In this document: positions 21,939 through 33,900 of the stretch, one piece after another
Layout: each line of letters opens with the position of its first letter
Position numbering within the stretch: position 1 is the first letter of the stretch
NCBI GenBank assembly: GCA_024195265.1
Contig: JAJLRJ010000008.1
Location: forward strand, 27,735,432 to 27,799,431
Length of the DNA: 64,000 bases
Direction: 5' to 3'
Origin: Dendrophyllia cribrosa
Taxonomy: Eukaryota; Cnidaria; Anthozoa; Scleractinia; Dendrophylliidae
Position numbers and translations under genes: made by a program
Notes under the pieces: generated by a model
The model's database searches: none
What the model was told of the DNA's origin: nothing
The model's input: only the letters and a program-made list of their open reading frames with translations

Positions 21939-24900
21939 GTAAGTACGCATATCTTATATTTTTAGTAATAAAGCGAGCACTGATTTGATACTTGCCATTA
22001 GTTTCAAGAGTTAACACTTAAGTATCATTTAGCCATGTTTACATAACCTAACCAAGCGTTCATTTCACCTGTTTTTTTTTTTCTTTGTTCGTATACTCGG
22101 ACCTTGGGAGTTTAATTTTTCATCTGATTGTTTGACTGAGCCGCGCAAAAATGCTTTAAATCCACGCCTAGTTTGCGAGAAAGTTGCTCATCGGTTTCAA
22201 GGACTCCACTCGTTCTCGGGAATGGCGATGACGGTGAAAAACAAAGGAATTAGCACGTGTGAAATTTTCCTCTTCGCGCGCTATATCGTGCGCCTTCCGG
22301 GCGACAGCTTTCGACAACCACAGGAGGCTAAAATATAATATTTTCAATCAGTTGTTCAGTTGCTTCTCTTATTCTACCAGTCTACTGACCGCGGGCACGG
22401 CCGACTGTTTTAGAATTGTCTTGGGTCACCCGTCTTAAAATCACCTCGGTGATTGTGGTGATTTCAGTATAGCCCGGGTTGTTCAAAAGGAATATTGTGT
22501 TTTTATGTTTACGCTTTTCCACTGGATAGTGATTTATTTTTGGCAATTTTTGCTCGGGCTAATTTTTGTTTTTGATTGTACTGCGACCAGGTCCTTGGCC
22601 CGTGCAAAAATTTCCAAAAATTTGAAACCGCAAACGGAAGTTCCAAAAATTAGAGAACATTTTAGGGTCGCACTGTCCGCCCATGCTGTCGAAAACATAC
22701 GCGTAATGACATAAAAATAAAAATATTCCCATATAGAGCGTGTCCCTCTGGAAGCGGTTTTTGTTTTCTTCGATGTTTTTAAAATCGGCCTGCCCCGCCC
22801 ATACACTACGGCGTCTTTGAAGTTTAGCTGTAATTTCCAATTTTTTTCAAATTTGTGAAACACCGGTTGCATTAGGAAACTTGATGTGATGACAGAGTTT
22901 TATCTTAAACAAAAACAAATTTGATTAAAATTTCCCTGGTGTACCTACCTACCTACAAGGTCTTCTCTGGTTGGCTGAGAAAACAATAGAACAAACAACA
23001 CAACAATGGACCGTTGCCCTGAAAACAGGCAGGTCCAATGAAATTAGAGGTTCTAAAGAGTTGCGTGGCTACTGCCTTATAATGATATTTCTCAGAGTAG
23101 GCAGAACGTACGTGGCAGAATTAAATATTCTGCCTCCTTTATTGTTATACCGTTACCTTATTTTAAACCCTAAAATCGTGACAATAACCTGGCTGTCGCT
23201 TCGTTCTGTACTTCAGAGACGTTCTTTGTCGTACGTACATGTTGCAAATTCCCAATAAACTTCTCGAAGATTTTTTCCGCACTTCAGCTTACGGTGCCCG
23301 AAGAATTGTGGGTAACCAGAATGCAAATTTCAATAATGGCGGCAAGTAGCAAGTTTGTTTTTCTGACGTATGGTTTTATTCAGAATGTGGTTTAAAGAAC
23401 AAAGAACTGAAAATTTGACATAAGACAGTGATTTTAGACAAAACAATTTATCAGGTTACTCGATTCGAACACAAAATCATCAAAACACACTTTTATCGAG
23501 CGACAATCGTAAACAGGAAGATCTAATATGAACGGAGCCGAAAGTGACTCGGATATGCCGAACATTCAGTTTTCGAGGACAAACTCGCGATCGCCTCCAA
23601 GACATCAGTTAACAGAAATCGATGGACTCACAGAGGACATATTTATGCCATTGGTCGCAGGCGATGAGTTCGAAGAACAAGATTTGGAAGGTAATGTAAC
23701 TTAATTTCTTTGGGCATTTTTCCTAGCACGGAAGATGATTCCGTACGTGTTGTTTTGCACAGTCATATCACATATCACATATTTTTTTGGCGGTTAAGCC
23801 GTGTGTAAACTTCTTGTCGCTTCTTATGTAGACACCTACATCTGTAACTGTTTTCTTTCACAGTCCCGGCAAGCAAAAGCTGTTTTCTGATGGATGAATG
23901 CATTTTACGTAGCTTTTTTAAGTTAAACTTAAGCTTATTAATTTGCAAAGCAAATTAACTTGTGTATTAAACCAAACTTGTCAATTTCGATCGGTTTACT
24001 TGATGATTACATATTTTTGCGTTAAGCTAAGCTAATATTGTTTTTAATATTTACTTAGCTGTTTTAGGGAATGAGCGAGTCGAAGGATGTTTTATAACAT
24101 GCTAATCGTGGATTTCAAATTGTTGTAAGCTTATTTCTTTCAGTTTTCAACCGATCTCTTCGTATTGGGCCATTCCATTTAATATCCGCACCCCCCCCCC
24201 CCCCCCCCCCCCCCCTATTGAGGTATAAGGAAATCTTGGGGGGAGGGGGGGTTTACTTGCGTCGGCATCCTTTGATCTTTTAAAATTTCCCAAGGTGGCA
24301 ACAGAAAAATCTGCTATTTCTAAGGGGAGTGTTCTGTCGGCACTTAGATCTTTTTTTTTTTCCTTGGGCGGGGGGGGGGGGGGGGGGGGGGGAGGATGTT
24401 GCCTTAGCGGGGGGATGTTGAGTGAATACCTCAATAGGGGGGGTGCGGATATAAAATGGAATGGCCCATTAACTTCACATTTTTGCTAAATTCTATAAGC
24501 TTACGCGGAATTACGTGTCATCCATTCATTTACCCTGCTTTTCATTTAATACAATATTTAAAATGTCAGGCTACATATAGCTGTTTTGAAAAGGGGCTAT
24601 GGCCAGCCAGTTAGCAAAATTATTAATATTCAACAAAAAATTGATATGAATGAAATTTATTGAACTTTTTCTGTTTTATATCATTTTTGAGTTATGAGGT
24701 GATGCTTAACCAGGTTTATTTCATAAATACGTAGGTGAGAAAAAACTAAGAAAGACCTTATTATTTTTATCACAAAGACTAATAATAATTATTTTACATT
24801 ATTTATGTACATGTAGAGTCATACTACACTAAGTTGTCCGTGGTGCTTTACAATAAAATTATTAAAGAAATAAAAAATGCGCCAAGTGCATTATTGAGTT

Positions 24901-27900
24901 ATAGAAGCACGCGGGAATTTTTAAGAACATGAGAATGGTGCAGAGAAGCACGAGCCAAAGGCGAGTGCTTCTCGCACTTCTCAAGTGTTCTTAAAAATTC
25001 CCAAGTGCTTATAATAATAACTCAACAATGCACGAAGAACAAGTTTTTTATTTCTTTTATAAAATATAAATGGTTATAATGAACTTAACGTCATGCGCAT
25101 GCTTTATCGAGTTATAATGAACTCAATTTAACCAATCATAGCATGGCAATTCCTTGGGCTTTTTATAAAACAATTTAAAAAGCATTAAAATTTAAGGGCT
25201 CCCGACAAAAACATCCTAAGTATGTTTTTGGTAAATTTCACTAAAATTGTATGTTTTAGGCCTTTAAAAGCACAGTTTTGTTAAATTAATGATTTATTAT
25301 TGTTAAGGTACTTAAAACAGATCCAAAATGGGGAAGAAAATCCACATCTTTGATAAAATGTTTTGGCCTCCTATGACACCTTATGACTCTCCCAGGACAC
25401 CCCATGTATCTTTTCAAAAAAAAAAAATTCTGTTCAAAGATAGAAGATTTGTTGACCTGGTTTAAATCCTTTCAGTCATATTTACATGATCCAGTCATAA
25501 TTTTGGCAAGCAAGTCCCTTTTGAGGCTAAAGATCCAAGATTTCAGTGAAAATTTTCAAAAAATGTACTTAGGACATTATTGCCGGGAGCCCTTCAATTA
25601 AAATTTATCATTTGCTGTAAGTATGTACATGTAATATAAGCTTACATGTATATTACTAGAATCAGTAGAGGGGGTGAATGGTCTTTCTATCAGTAAACTT
25701 TCACTGGTCTCGCAGTCTGTTTTTTTTAGTAGATCTCTTTGTCCTGATTTTTTTTTACATAACTGTCTTGAAGTTTCAGGTTTATGGTCTCGCATTTTAA
25801 AAAGTCAAGTCAAATGCTAGTTTTGCTGTCTCACAAATTTTCGAATTTACCATTCACTACCCCTAGTAATGTAAAGTGCATAGATCTACAGCTGTAGTGC
25901 AAGTTTACATGTATCTTCAGTTCAGAACTTATATAATTTTTATAAATCACCTGCCAATTTTCAGGATGTCTTTGTCAGTCAAGGTGTCAAGTTCCTATTT
26001 TTCCTTTTTTTTCTGAGGTCTGCTTATTTCCTCCTATTTTGTCAGGAAAAAGCCCCTATTTTCCCAATTTTTTATATAAGTGTTTAATATCATGATTCAG
26101 TATCCTAAAATACATGTACAGTGTAGAGTGTTTTCAGACAACTGAAAGATGCCATTCCATTGTGTGTGTATGCTACAAAATCCAGGAATAGGCATCTTTG
26201 CAAGTCTAAAACTTCAAGAATATGCCCAGATACCACTTAAGTGACAAGCCCCTTGGGCACTTTACTTATTATGATGCAGAGACATAACTAGAAGTTTTAA
26301 AGGGGGGGTAACACTGTGTCACACCCAAGGTACTTACCAGATTGTCATGTCGAAATCCACTCTGTGTTTTACTAAAAATTATCTCATAAAGGGAGGGTGG
26401 GGTGGGGAGTGGGTCACAGGCACTCCAGGATCCCCCTAACTATGCCCCTGTATGATGTGTCATTCTGTAGGAAGCAACGAAAAAACTGAGTGCCCAACAT
26501 ATAATCAGTCCATTTATTTCAAATCACATTTCTTGTAATCTTGTGCATAATTAAGGACTAAATGCTGGGTCTATGCTTCAAAGAATGTCCCATTTCATTC
26601 CTTTTTTTTATATTTTTCCTTTTTTCCCTTTTTTAAAACTCCCATGTTTTTCTTTTTTTTTTGACCCTCACACTTGCTTGACATCCTGTTGTCTTTGTAA
26701 TTATAAGTACACATCTTGGACAAACTAGTCTCAGATTTGTAAAAGGGGCCATATACTTGGAAGGACATACACGTGACCTTCCATGGGAAAACATACCCTA
26801 ACATTTATCCGTTAAATGGGCAAAATAAATGGATAACAAACACTTTTATAGAGCGTTTGAATGGTTAGTAAATGCTTTCAATGGGTAAGCCAACATTTCT
26901 AACAGTTTCCAAAAACTTTCTAATGCTCAAAAAAAAATAGCAAAAAAAATCAGAAATTGCATGCAGTCTCATCTCATTCTATGATGTAACATGTAGCTTG
27001 CATTCTTAGATAGACAACAATGTAATTTTTCATTTGCTGCATTTTTAACAAAGGTAATTTTTTTTTTCAGACACAGATTCTGGAGGGCCAACCTACACAT
27101 TGTCCGAAGCTGTGGAGAAAATTGGCTTTGGCAAATTTCAAATGAATATAATCTGGATGGTTGGATTTTTTGTAGTAAGTACCCTTTGCTTGAAATGCAC
27201 ATTGTGTTATTCCATTTGTTGCATAATAACAAAGAACCATCACATACTAAGCTTGGGCTGCCTGTGGTCAGTGTACCGTAGTTGTCTGTAAAAAGTGCAC
27301 CAAGTTTGCATACATGTATGTCAAAAGGGTATGAAATGGGGGTATGAAAGGGTATGAATGCATGGTCTGAATACAGACCATGCACTTCCAAGAATTCTCT
27401 GTTATCCTTGTAGTTTCGCTCGCCAAATTACGGCCGATAAACGGCAAGGGAACAGCTTTAATGGCTGAAACGGATAGCCATTAGTATCGTTTTCGTGTGA
27501 GAGAGGTCACATATAACAAAAATAAAAGTGGCTCGGCAAAAATAAACGATAAAGTTATTACTTTGGCCTTTGCATATTTTGAGTTTTGCTGGAGTAAACC
27601 TGGTAGCGAATGCTCTCTGTGTTTCAAAATTACTTTCTTTGGCCATTCAGCGGCGAAAAAAAGTAACAACAATGACTTAATTTTCGACCCTTGCTGTTTT
27701 TGACCGGCCGGAATTATATAGGCCAAGCTGTTCGAACGTTTAGGCTACCCGTTCGAAAATAATTTTCATAAGCCGTTCAAATGTTGTGGCTACCCGTTCG
27801 AAAATTTTCATAAACCGTTTGAAACACGCACACAACATGCAAATTCACTGCGCTTTGAGCAATTTTACACAAGCCCTTTCACAAACGCTGTGTTTCTGAT

Positions 27901-30900
27901 TTTTAACATACAGAACTGTACATGTAACTTCCATGAACTACATTTAAAACTAATTTTACGCAAGTGCTTGCACTAACATTGCGATTTTTGATTTTCAACC
28001 TGTGACAAGCACATTGCGAGACATTAATCATTTTCTCACGAATAATATTGCTCTTAATTTTTTCCAAAATATCCGCTTCACTGATTCTCACGAGACGCGA
28101 TTCTCGTATCCTGAGACAAGATTCTTGTATTGCGAGAAACGAGACAAGAGGTGGTAACTTACTTTTGAGCAGTACTGTAAATTTTCCTTGAAATTTTTGT
28201 CTGTATAAGACACCAAGAAACCCTTATCACTAGACTCTTGGAAACTGGCACTTTTAACACCAAGCTCAATCGAACTCTAGAAGCCGCATGTCTGCTAATA
28301 GTGGAAGCTCCTGGATGTCACAGACACATACACTGTAACCTCTACTTACTGATGCAGTTGTTAATTGCAAGCTATCAGACTCTTATACTTTCAATTAAAA
28401 TTTTAGATTGCTGATGCACTTGAGATGATGCTGCTCTCAATTCTTGCCCCAACAATTCGCTGTATCTGGCATCTTCCATCTTGGAAAGAAGCTTTGGTCA
28501 CTACGGTAAGTGATGATCAATCATTCAATTACAGTACTGTGCAAAAGTAACAACAGTGAATTTCATTGATTCTCAACAAATTAGATCTATTGTCCTGGCA
28601 TGTTTGAAATTTTGCTTTAATCTGTGAAACATCAACATCATGCGAAGTTTCAAGGCTGTCAGGGTGAATTCTAATGAACATGGCATTGAAACAGGGACAT
28701 CAGCAAAGTGAAATGACAATGAACGACAAGAAGATTCTGTGAAATTGCAAACTTGTGAAATGGAACTACTAGTGCATGAATCTCTTACAGGGCCTCTATA
28801 CCTGCCAACTCTTTCTGAGTGATAGGCGACCTGACCAAATCCAAAGAAAACCCGATCTATGTATTCCGAAGATTTTTGAAGTTATCTAAAGTTATCCAAA
28901 GATGTTCCAAAGCATTAGGAAGTTTCCATGGACCTCAGACCTCCGTTTAATAACATCCAGCTGTAATCATAATGTTCAGAATGATAGAAACCTACAAAAA
29001 TGCCAAATTTTCATGAAGTTCACGTAACTACATTTTTAATCGGATCATGCGATTACCGGTAGTTAAGGCTAATACCTCTACATTTTGTAACTCAATACCA
29101 AATCTGTAAGTCAGGCATGAGAAATTGCTCCATAGGTGTGAGTTGGCGCGAGATCGGAGTTTTGGACTCACAGGCGTGAGACTCACACATAAGGTGTGAG
29201 ACTTGGCAGGTATACATGTAGGCCTCTTACATTTTTCACATCAATCATGTAGTTTTACCCAATTGTCAATTTCTATACATGTGAATACATTGTATTCTGA
29301 ATGATTTTTCCTTTAGTAAGGGGCTGTTACTAGAAATCGAGTGACCCGTGTGCTTCTACGTAGAGTCAAATGTTGAGTCAAGAATGTGATATAATTCTAA
29401 CTTTTGAGTGAAATGGGAATAATATGGAAGCTACAGACTGAGAAGTACTTTCTTGTGGTACTGTTAGTTCCTTAACCCTATTCAGCCTGCGGGGGGGGGC
29501 ACAAAGTGCCCGCGCTAACTTTCAGTATTTATAACTTCTTTAACCCATTCACTCCTGAGAATTTTTACGTTTCTGAGCGATTTTCTGCATTCACACGCCC
29601 CATAGGATTTCGTGACTCCATATTTGAAGTTACCATTGAAAGTGCTGCTGTTCTAAAACACTGAAGGCTCGAGTTTACTGAAAACGTCATTGTGACGATC
29701 TCATTTTGCTTCGTTGATTTGCAATAAAGGGTCCAATATGAATTATCTACGATTTTTGGTAAGTTCACAGCCATTTTTCATCTTTAGTAGCTGCCTGGTG
29801 AGCATCATTAAGCTTGGAGGTAGTTCAGAGTCCACTTCTCAATGAAGCGAGTTAGTTGTTGTACTTCGTTTACGAATTTGGCTCGTTGCTCGTTGAACTG
29901 GAAAAATGGCCGCCTGGAAACGAAGCAGCTTTGGGACTCGACTCTGGATGAATTTCTCGACCTACCGCGGCATATTTTGGAAGTTGCGACCACAGGAGAA
30001 CACAACAAGCGCGAAATTTCGGCGGTGGGTCGGAGTGGCTGTGGACTTAGTATAAATATGAAATGTGTGCGGAAAGAAACGAACGCTGTCAAAATTCTTG
30101 GCCATTTCCCAGCATGCAGTGCGGTGGTGATATTGAAAATTGAGGCAAGGTCAGTATGCATTAGAAGGAGAGGCTAGAGCTCGGCCCGAGCAACGAATAA
30201 GAGCAAAAAAATTCACTGCTAAGCTAGGACTAGGACTGAATTTTGCTGTGAATGTTGACTTTTGGGTTTGCCATGATGATTTGAATAAAAAAAACTAAAG
30301 GCAAAAACGTGATTTTTGTTGTTTTTCTATGACGTTAAAAACGGTCATTTTTGTTATTGTCCAAATTCAAACGCTGATATTCTGCAAAAATCGCTGACTT
30401 TTTTGTGTTTATTGGGTATCTCAATTTGAGGACTTTCTAGTCAATGCTCAGAACTGCTAGTTAGGGCAATGTTCGCGCGATTGAGAAAGTTGCAATTTTT
30501 TATAGCAGTGGAGTATTGTACGGCCGGTTTTGGCCGGTGTAGGAGCGAATGGGTTAATATGTATTCAAACGCCATCAAACTTTGTGACTTTTCCTAAAAT
30601 TTATCTGGCAACAATTTCATATGACTATTGTACATGTGACTTGATGTTTCCATGGCAACAAGATTTTGACAGCCATGTTTTATGAAATTTGCATAATTTT
30701 TTTATTTGTACATGTACCTTTGAATGAAGAAAAACAATGTTTATTGCTATAACTTTTATATTTTTACGTCATTTACCAATTATTTATTGGTTTTGATTAA
30801 TTTTGAGTCAATTTGGACGGTTTTTAAGCGGTTTTAAAAAATTTCAGAAATCCAAGATGGCGGCCGTATAACTAATTACCTAATAACTACGTCATACGAC

Positions 30901-33900
30901 GTCATTGTTCCATTGTGCAGACTGCAAAGGAGACAGTTTTTGATGTACTATGTACCTGCTAGGTTTCATTGTCATAGCCTTAATGTTTTTGAAGTTACGA
31001 GGAGGGGGGGGCACATTCCCCAGGCTCAGGAACTCAAGAAAAGCCCAGGCCGAATAGGGTTAATATTAATTTACAGCCAAAACTAGTCCTGCCTAGGGTG
31101 AATTAGTGAATTCATTATAAATTGGAAAAATTAGTTTTATTTCATTACTTGATTCAGTAATGCACTCTTTAGATGAATAATGCAAAATTCAAAACAAGCC
31201 TCAATCTACATGTAAATTGGGCTCATGTGCAGTTTTGCATGCTTGGCACTGAGGTAGGGTGTTAATTGTTTAGCATCCACCCCTTGTATGCCCTAGGGTT
31301 ATTTGAATTATGAGTTGCCCCTTTTGCGAGTTTTCTGCTCAAGAGGTCTGAGAATATTAAAGCTTTAATTATGTTTTTGCAGGTTGTCTTTGTCGGAATG
31401 ATGCTAGGTTCATCTTTTTGGGGATGGCTTGCAGATCACTATGGCCGAAAAACTGTAAGTACAAGTACGTGTACATTAATGTACATGATAAAAAATAATA
31501 GTTTTTTATTAGATCGGACCTCTATTAAGCGGCCACCCTCGGGACTTTGAAAACTGGCCGTTTAATAGAGGTTGGCCGTTTAATAGAGGTACAATATAAA
31601 TTGGATAGAAATGGCAGTCAACGTCATTTGATTGTCTCTATATAGCAAAACGCTTGTTGAAAAGTGAACATGTGAAGATAAATGCAAAAATCATTGAAAC
31701 AAAAAATTAAGTGCCCTGTATTTGCGCATTTCAAGTCCGTGCAAAGTTCTAGCTCTAACACAGAGCATGTAGTTGATACGCTGTAAGTACAGTATTTTGT
31801 ATTGCGGCTTGTGACTAACCAGCGATCAGGCGCTCTTTTTTTTCCAGAGGGAAAGTCGGCGGAGAGCGGGGAGGGAAGAAACGAGGGGAGGAAAAAAAAG
31901 AACTTTTTTCCCTCCCCGCGCCCTTCCGCCGACTTTTGCACTCGCGCTCTCCCGCTGCGAAAAAAAAAGAGCGCCTGATCGCAGGTTAGCTTGTGACTTG
32001 TCATTATACTGGAGATTAAATTGCAGTTCTTGTTGTTATCAGTTATCACCTTGATATTATATGTCACCATTTCCCTTGAAAAGATAATTTGCTGGCCGCT
32101 TGATAGAGGTAAAAAAACAATAAATACTAAACTTGCAACAGCAAAAAGGTGGCCGCGGCCGCTTAACAGAGGTGGCCGTTGAATAGAGGTATCGAATACA
32201 GCACTTTACTGACCAATAATTCGGGACTTTGGAAAGTGGCCGCTTAATAGAGGGTGGCCGCTTAATAGAGGGTGGTCGCTTAATAGAGGGTTGCCGCTTA
32301 ATAGGTGGCCGCTTAACAGAGGTCCGACTGTAATAGTAACTGGACTGAGTGGAGTACAATTCAGGGAGTAATTGAGCGAGTAATTTCAAATTGGCCGAGT
32401 GCGTAGTGTGAGGACAATTTGAAATTACGAGCATGATTTCCCCTGAATTGTACGACATGAAGTTCAATTACTAATTAATCGCATCAATAACAAAATTCGA
32501 GATTAATAATTCTTTGTGGAGCTTTTTTTGCACTCAAAACGTCAAGGATATTTTCTATCAGTTTGAAAGCAGGAGGAAAACAGCGAATAACAACCCATTT
32601 AAGTGCACCTGATTGACACGCACACAATGTAGGTATCCAATTACAGCTATCCAATTACAAAAAGTTGTATTTGGACAGCTGTAATTGGACACCCACGATA
32701 ACCAATCACAATCGAGAATTGTGTTATTAATACGATTAATAAAGGTATGATAATGTACATGTATGTCATGGAGGTGCGGTGGTCTAGTGGTTAGCGCATC
32801 AGACTTTCAACCTGAAGGTCGGTGGTTTGAGCCTGGCCTCTGCCATCGTGTTGTTTCCGTAGACAAAAAAACTTTGCCCCACATTGTTTCTCTCCACCCA
32901 GATGTACAGTGTATACACACTGTAATTGGGTACCAGCAACATAATGCTGGGGTAATCTTGCGATGGACTAGCATCCCATCCAGAGGGGAGTAGTAATACT
33001 CTCAGTCACTTCATGCTAAAAAAACTGAGCTAAGCTCTGGCAGTTGTGAGCCATTAGGCTTTGAAGACTTACTTATACATGTATGTACAAACAGTATTTA
33101 TCTTACTGGTTTATAGGATTTAACAAGAGGAACTGTGAAACCAAGTTTGTTTCCAAGGCCACTTATTACAGTGCAGCTACTGTTACCGGGGTCACCCGGA
33201 CAAAGTTAACCAATCACAAAGCAGAACGAGGACAATAGATTCCAACATTTTTAACTTCAGCCAATAAAATGTCGAGTACAGAACAATGAAATTTCAACTT
33301 GTTCACTCGTGAAGTTTATGTTGAATAAAGCTTTATCTAGCGTTGACTTTTCAATTTAAAAATTTGAGTAGTTTCACATGCTACATGAATGAATGTCGAT
33401 GTGTCATGCAAGTGAGCGAGAACTGATTTCAAACTCTATGAAAGCAGTGAACGCGACAGCTGTATATTTGGGCAAATTGCGTGGCGGATTTGAATTCTCG
33501 GAAAAAATAACAACTCAACCGCCGGTTGTTTGCAAATGTTACAAGGCACACTGCCACATAGCATATATAAGCATTTATTTTCTAACCGTTTGAAAAAGAA
33601 CGGCTCCTTTATTTCGATTCTATTTTATTGAATTGTCGTCAGAATTTTTTCCGTTGCAGATTTTCTTGGCGGTTTGAGCACTAGATGGGTTTCTTTAATC
33701 TCCTAAGGTGGTCGTGACGGTTTTGAAGAAATCATTTTGGTGAAAGTATTAAAAGTCTATAGTTGTATATGCCGAAAAATAGAAATAATTATTAACCAAA
33801 CCTCGAACTCTGTGAAAAAAAAAATTATAGTCCGCGGTTGAGTTTTTTTTCTGTCATGAATTCATTTCGAGGGAGTTGGATTTACTGTTTTGAATCGTCT

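Larger units (their letters stand above)
23691..27070 (+). other. SVOP-like intron 1 with three foldback elements
   Basis: This is non-coding. It contains foldback elements at 24167-24467, 24873-25050 and 25194-25594. The rest is AT-rich sequence with nothing recognised. Confidence 0.7.
28506..31382 (+). other. SVOP-like intron 3 with nested TTAA elements
   Basis: It holds a MITE at about 28795-29220 and a piggyBac-like element (29472-31063) with another inside it (29540-30557). No gene was seen. Confidence 0.75.

Noticed and set aside
22534..22872. 112-codon - strand frame in SVOP intron 1a
   Set aside because: Several frames are open at once and no motif or splice support was seen.
29842..30177. 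111-codon frame as a piggyBac transposase fragment
   Set aside because: No DDE-type or Cys-rich piggyBac motif was seen, and the opposite strand is equally open.
32057..32467. Frame with repeated S-I-K-R-P-P on the - strand
   Set aside because: It is the translation of the 18-bp ggccgcttaatagagg tandem repeat within a transposon.
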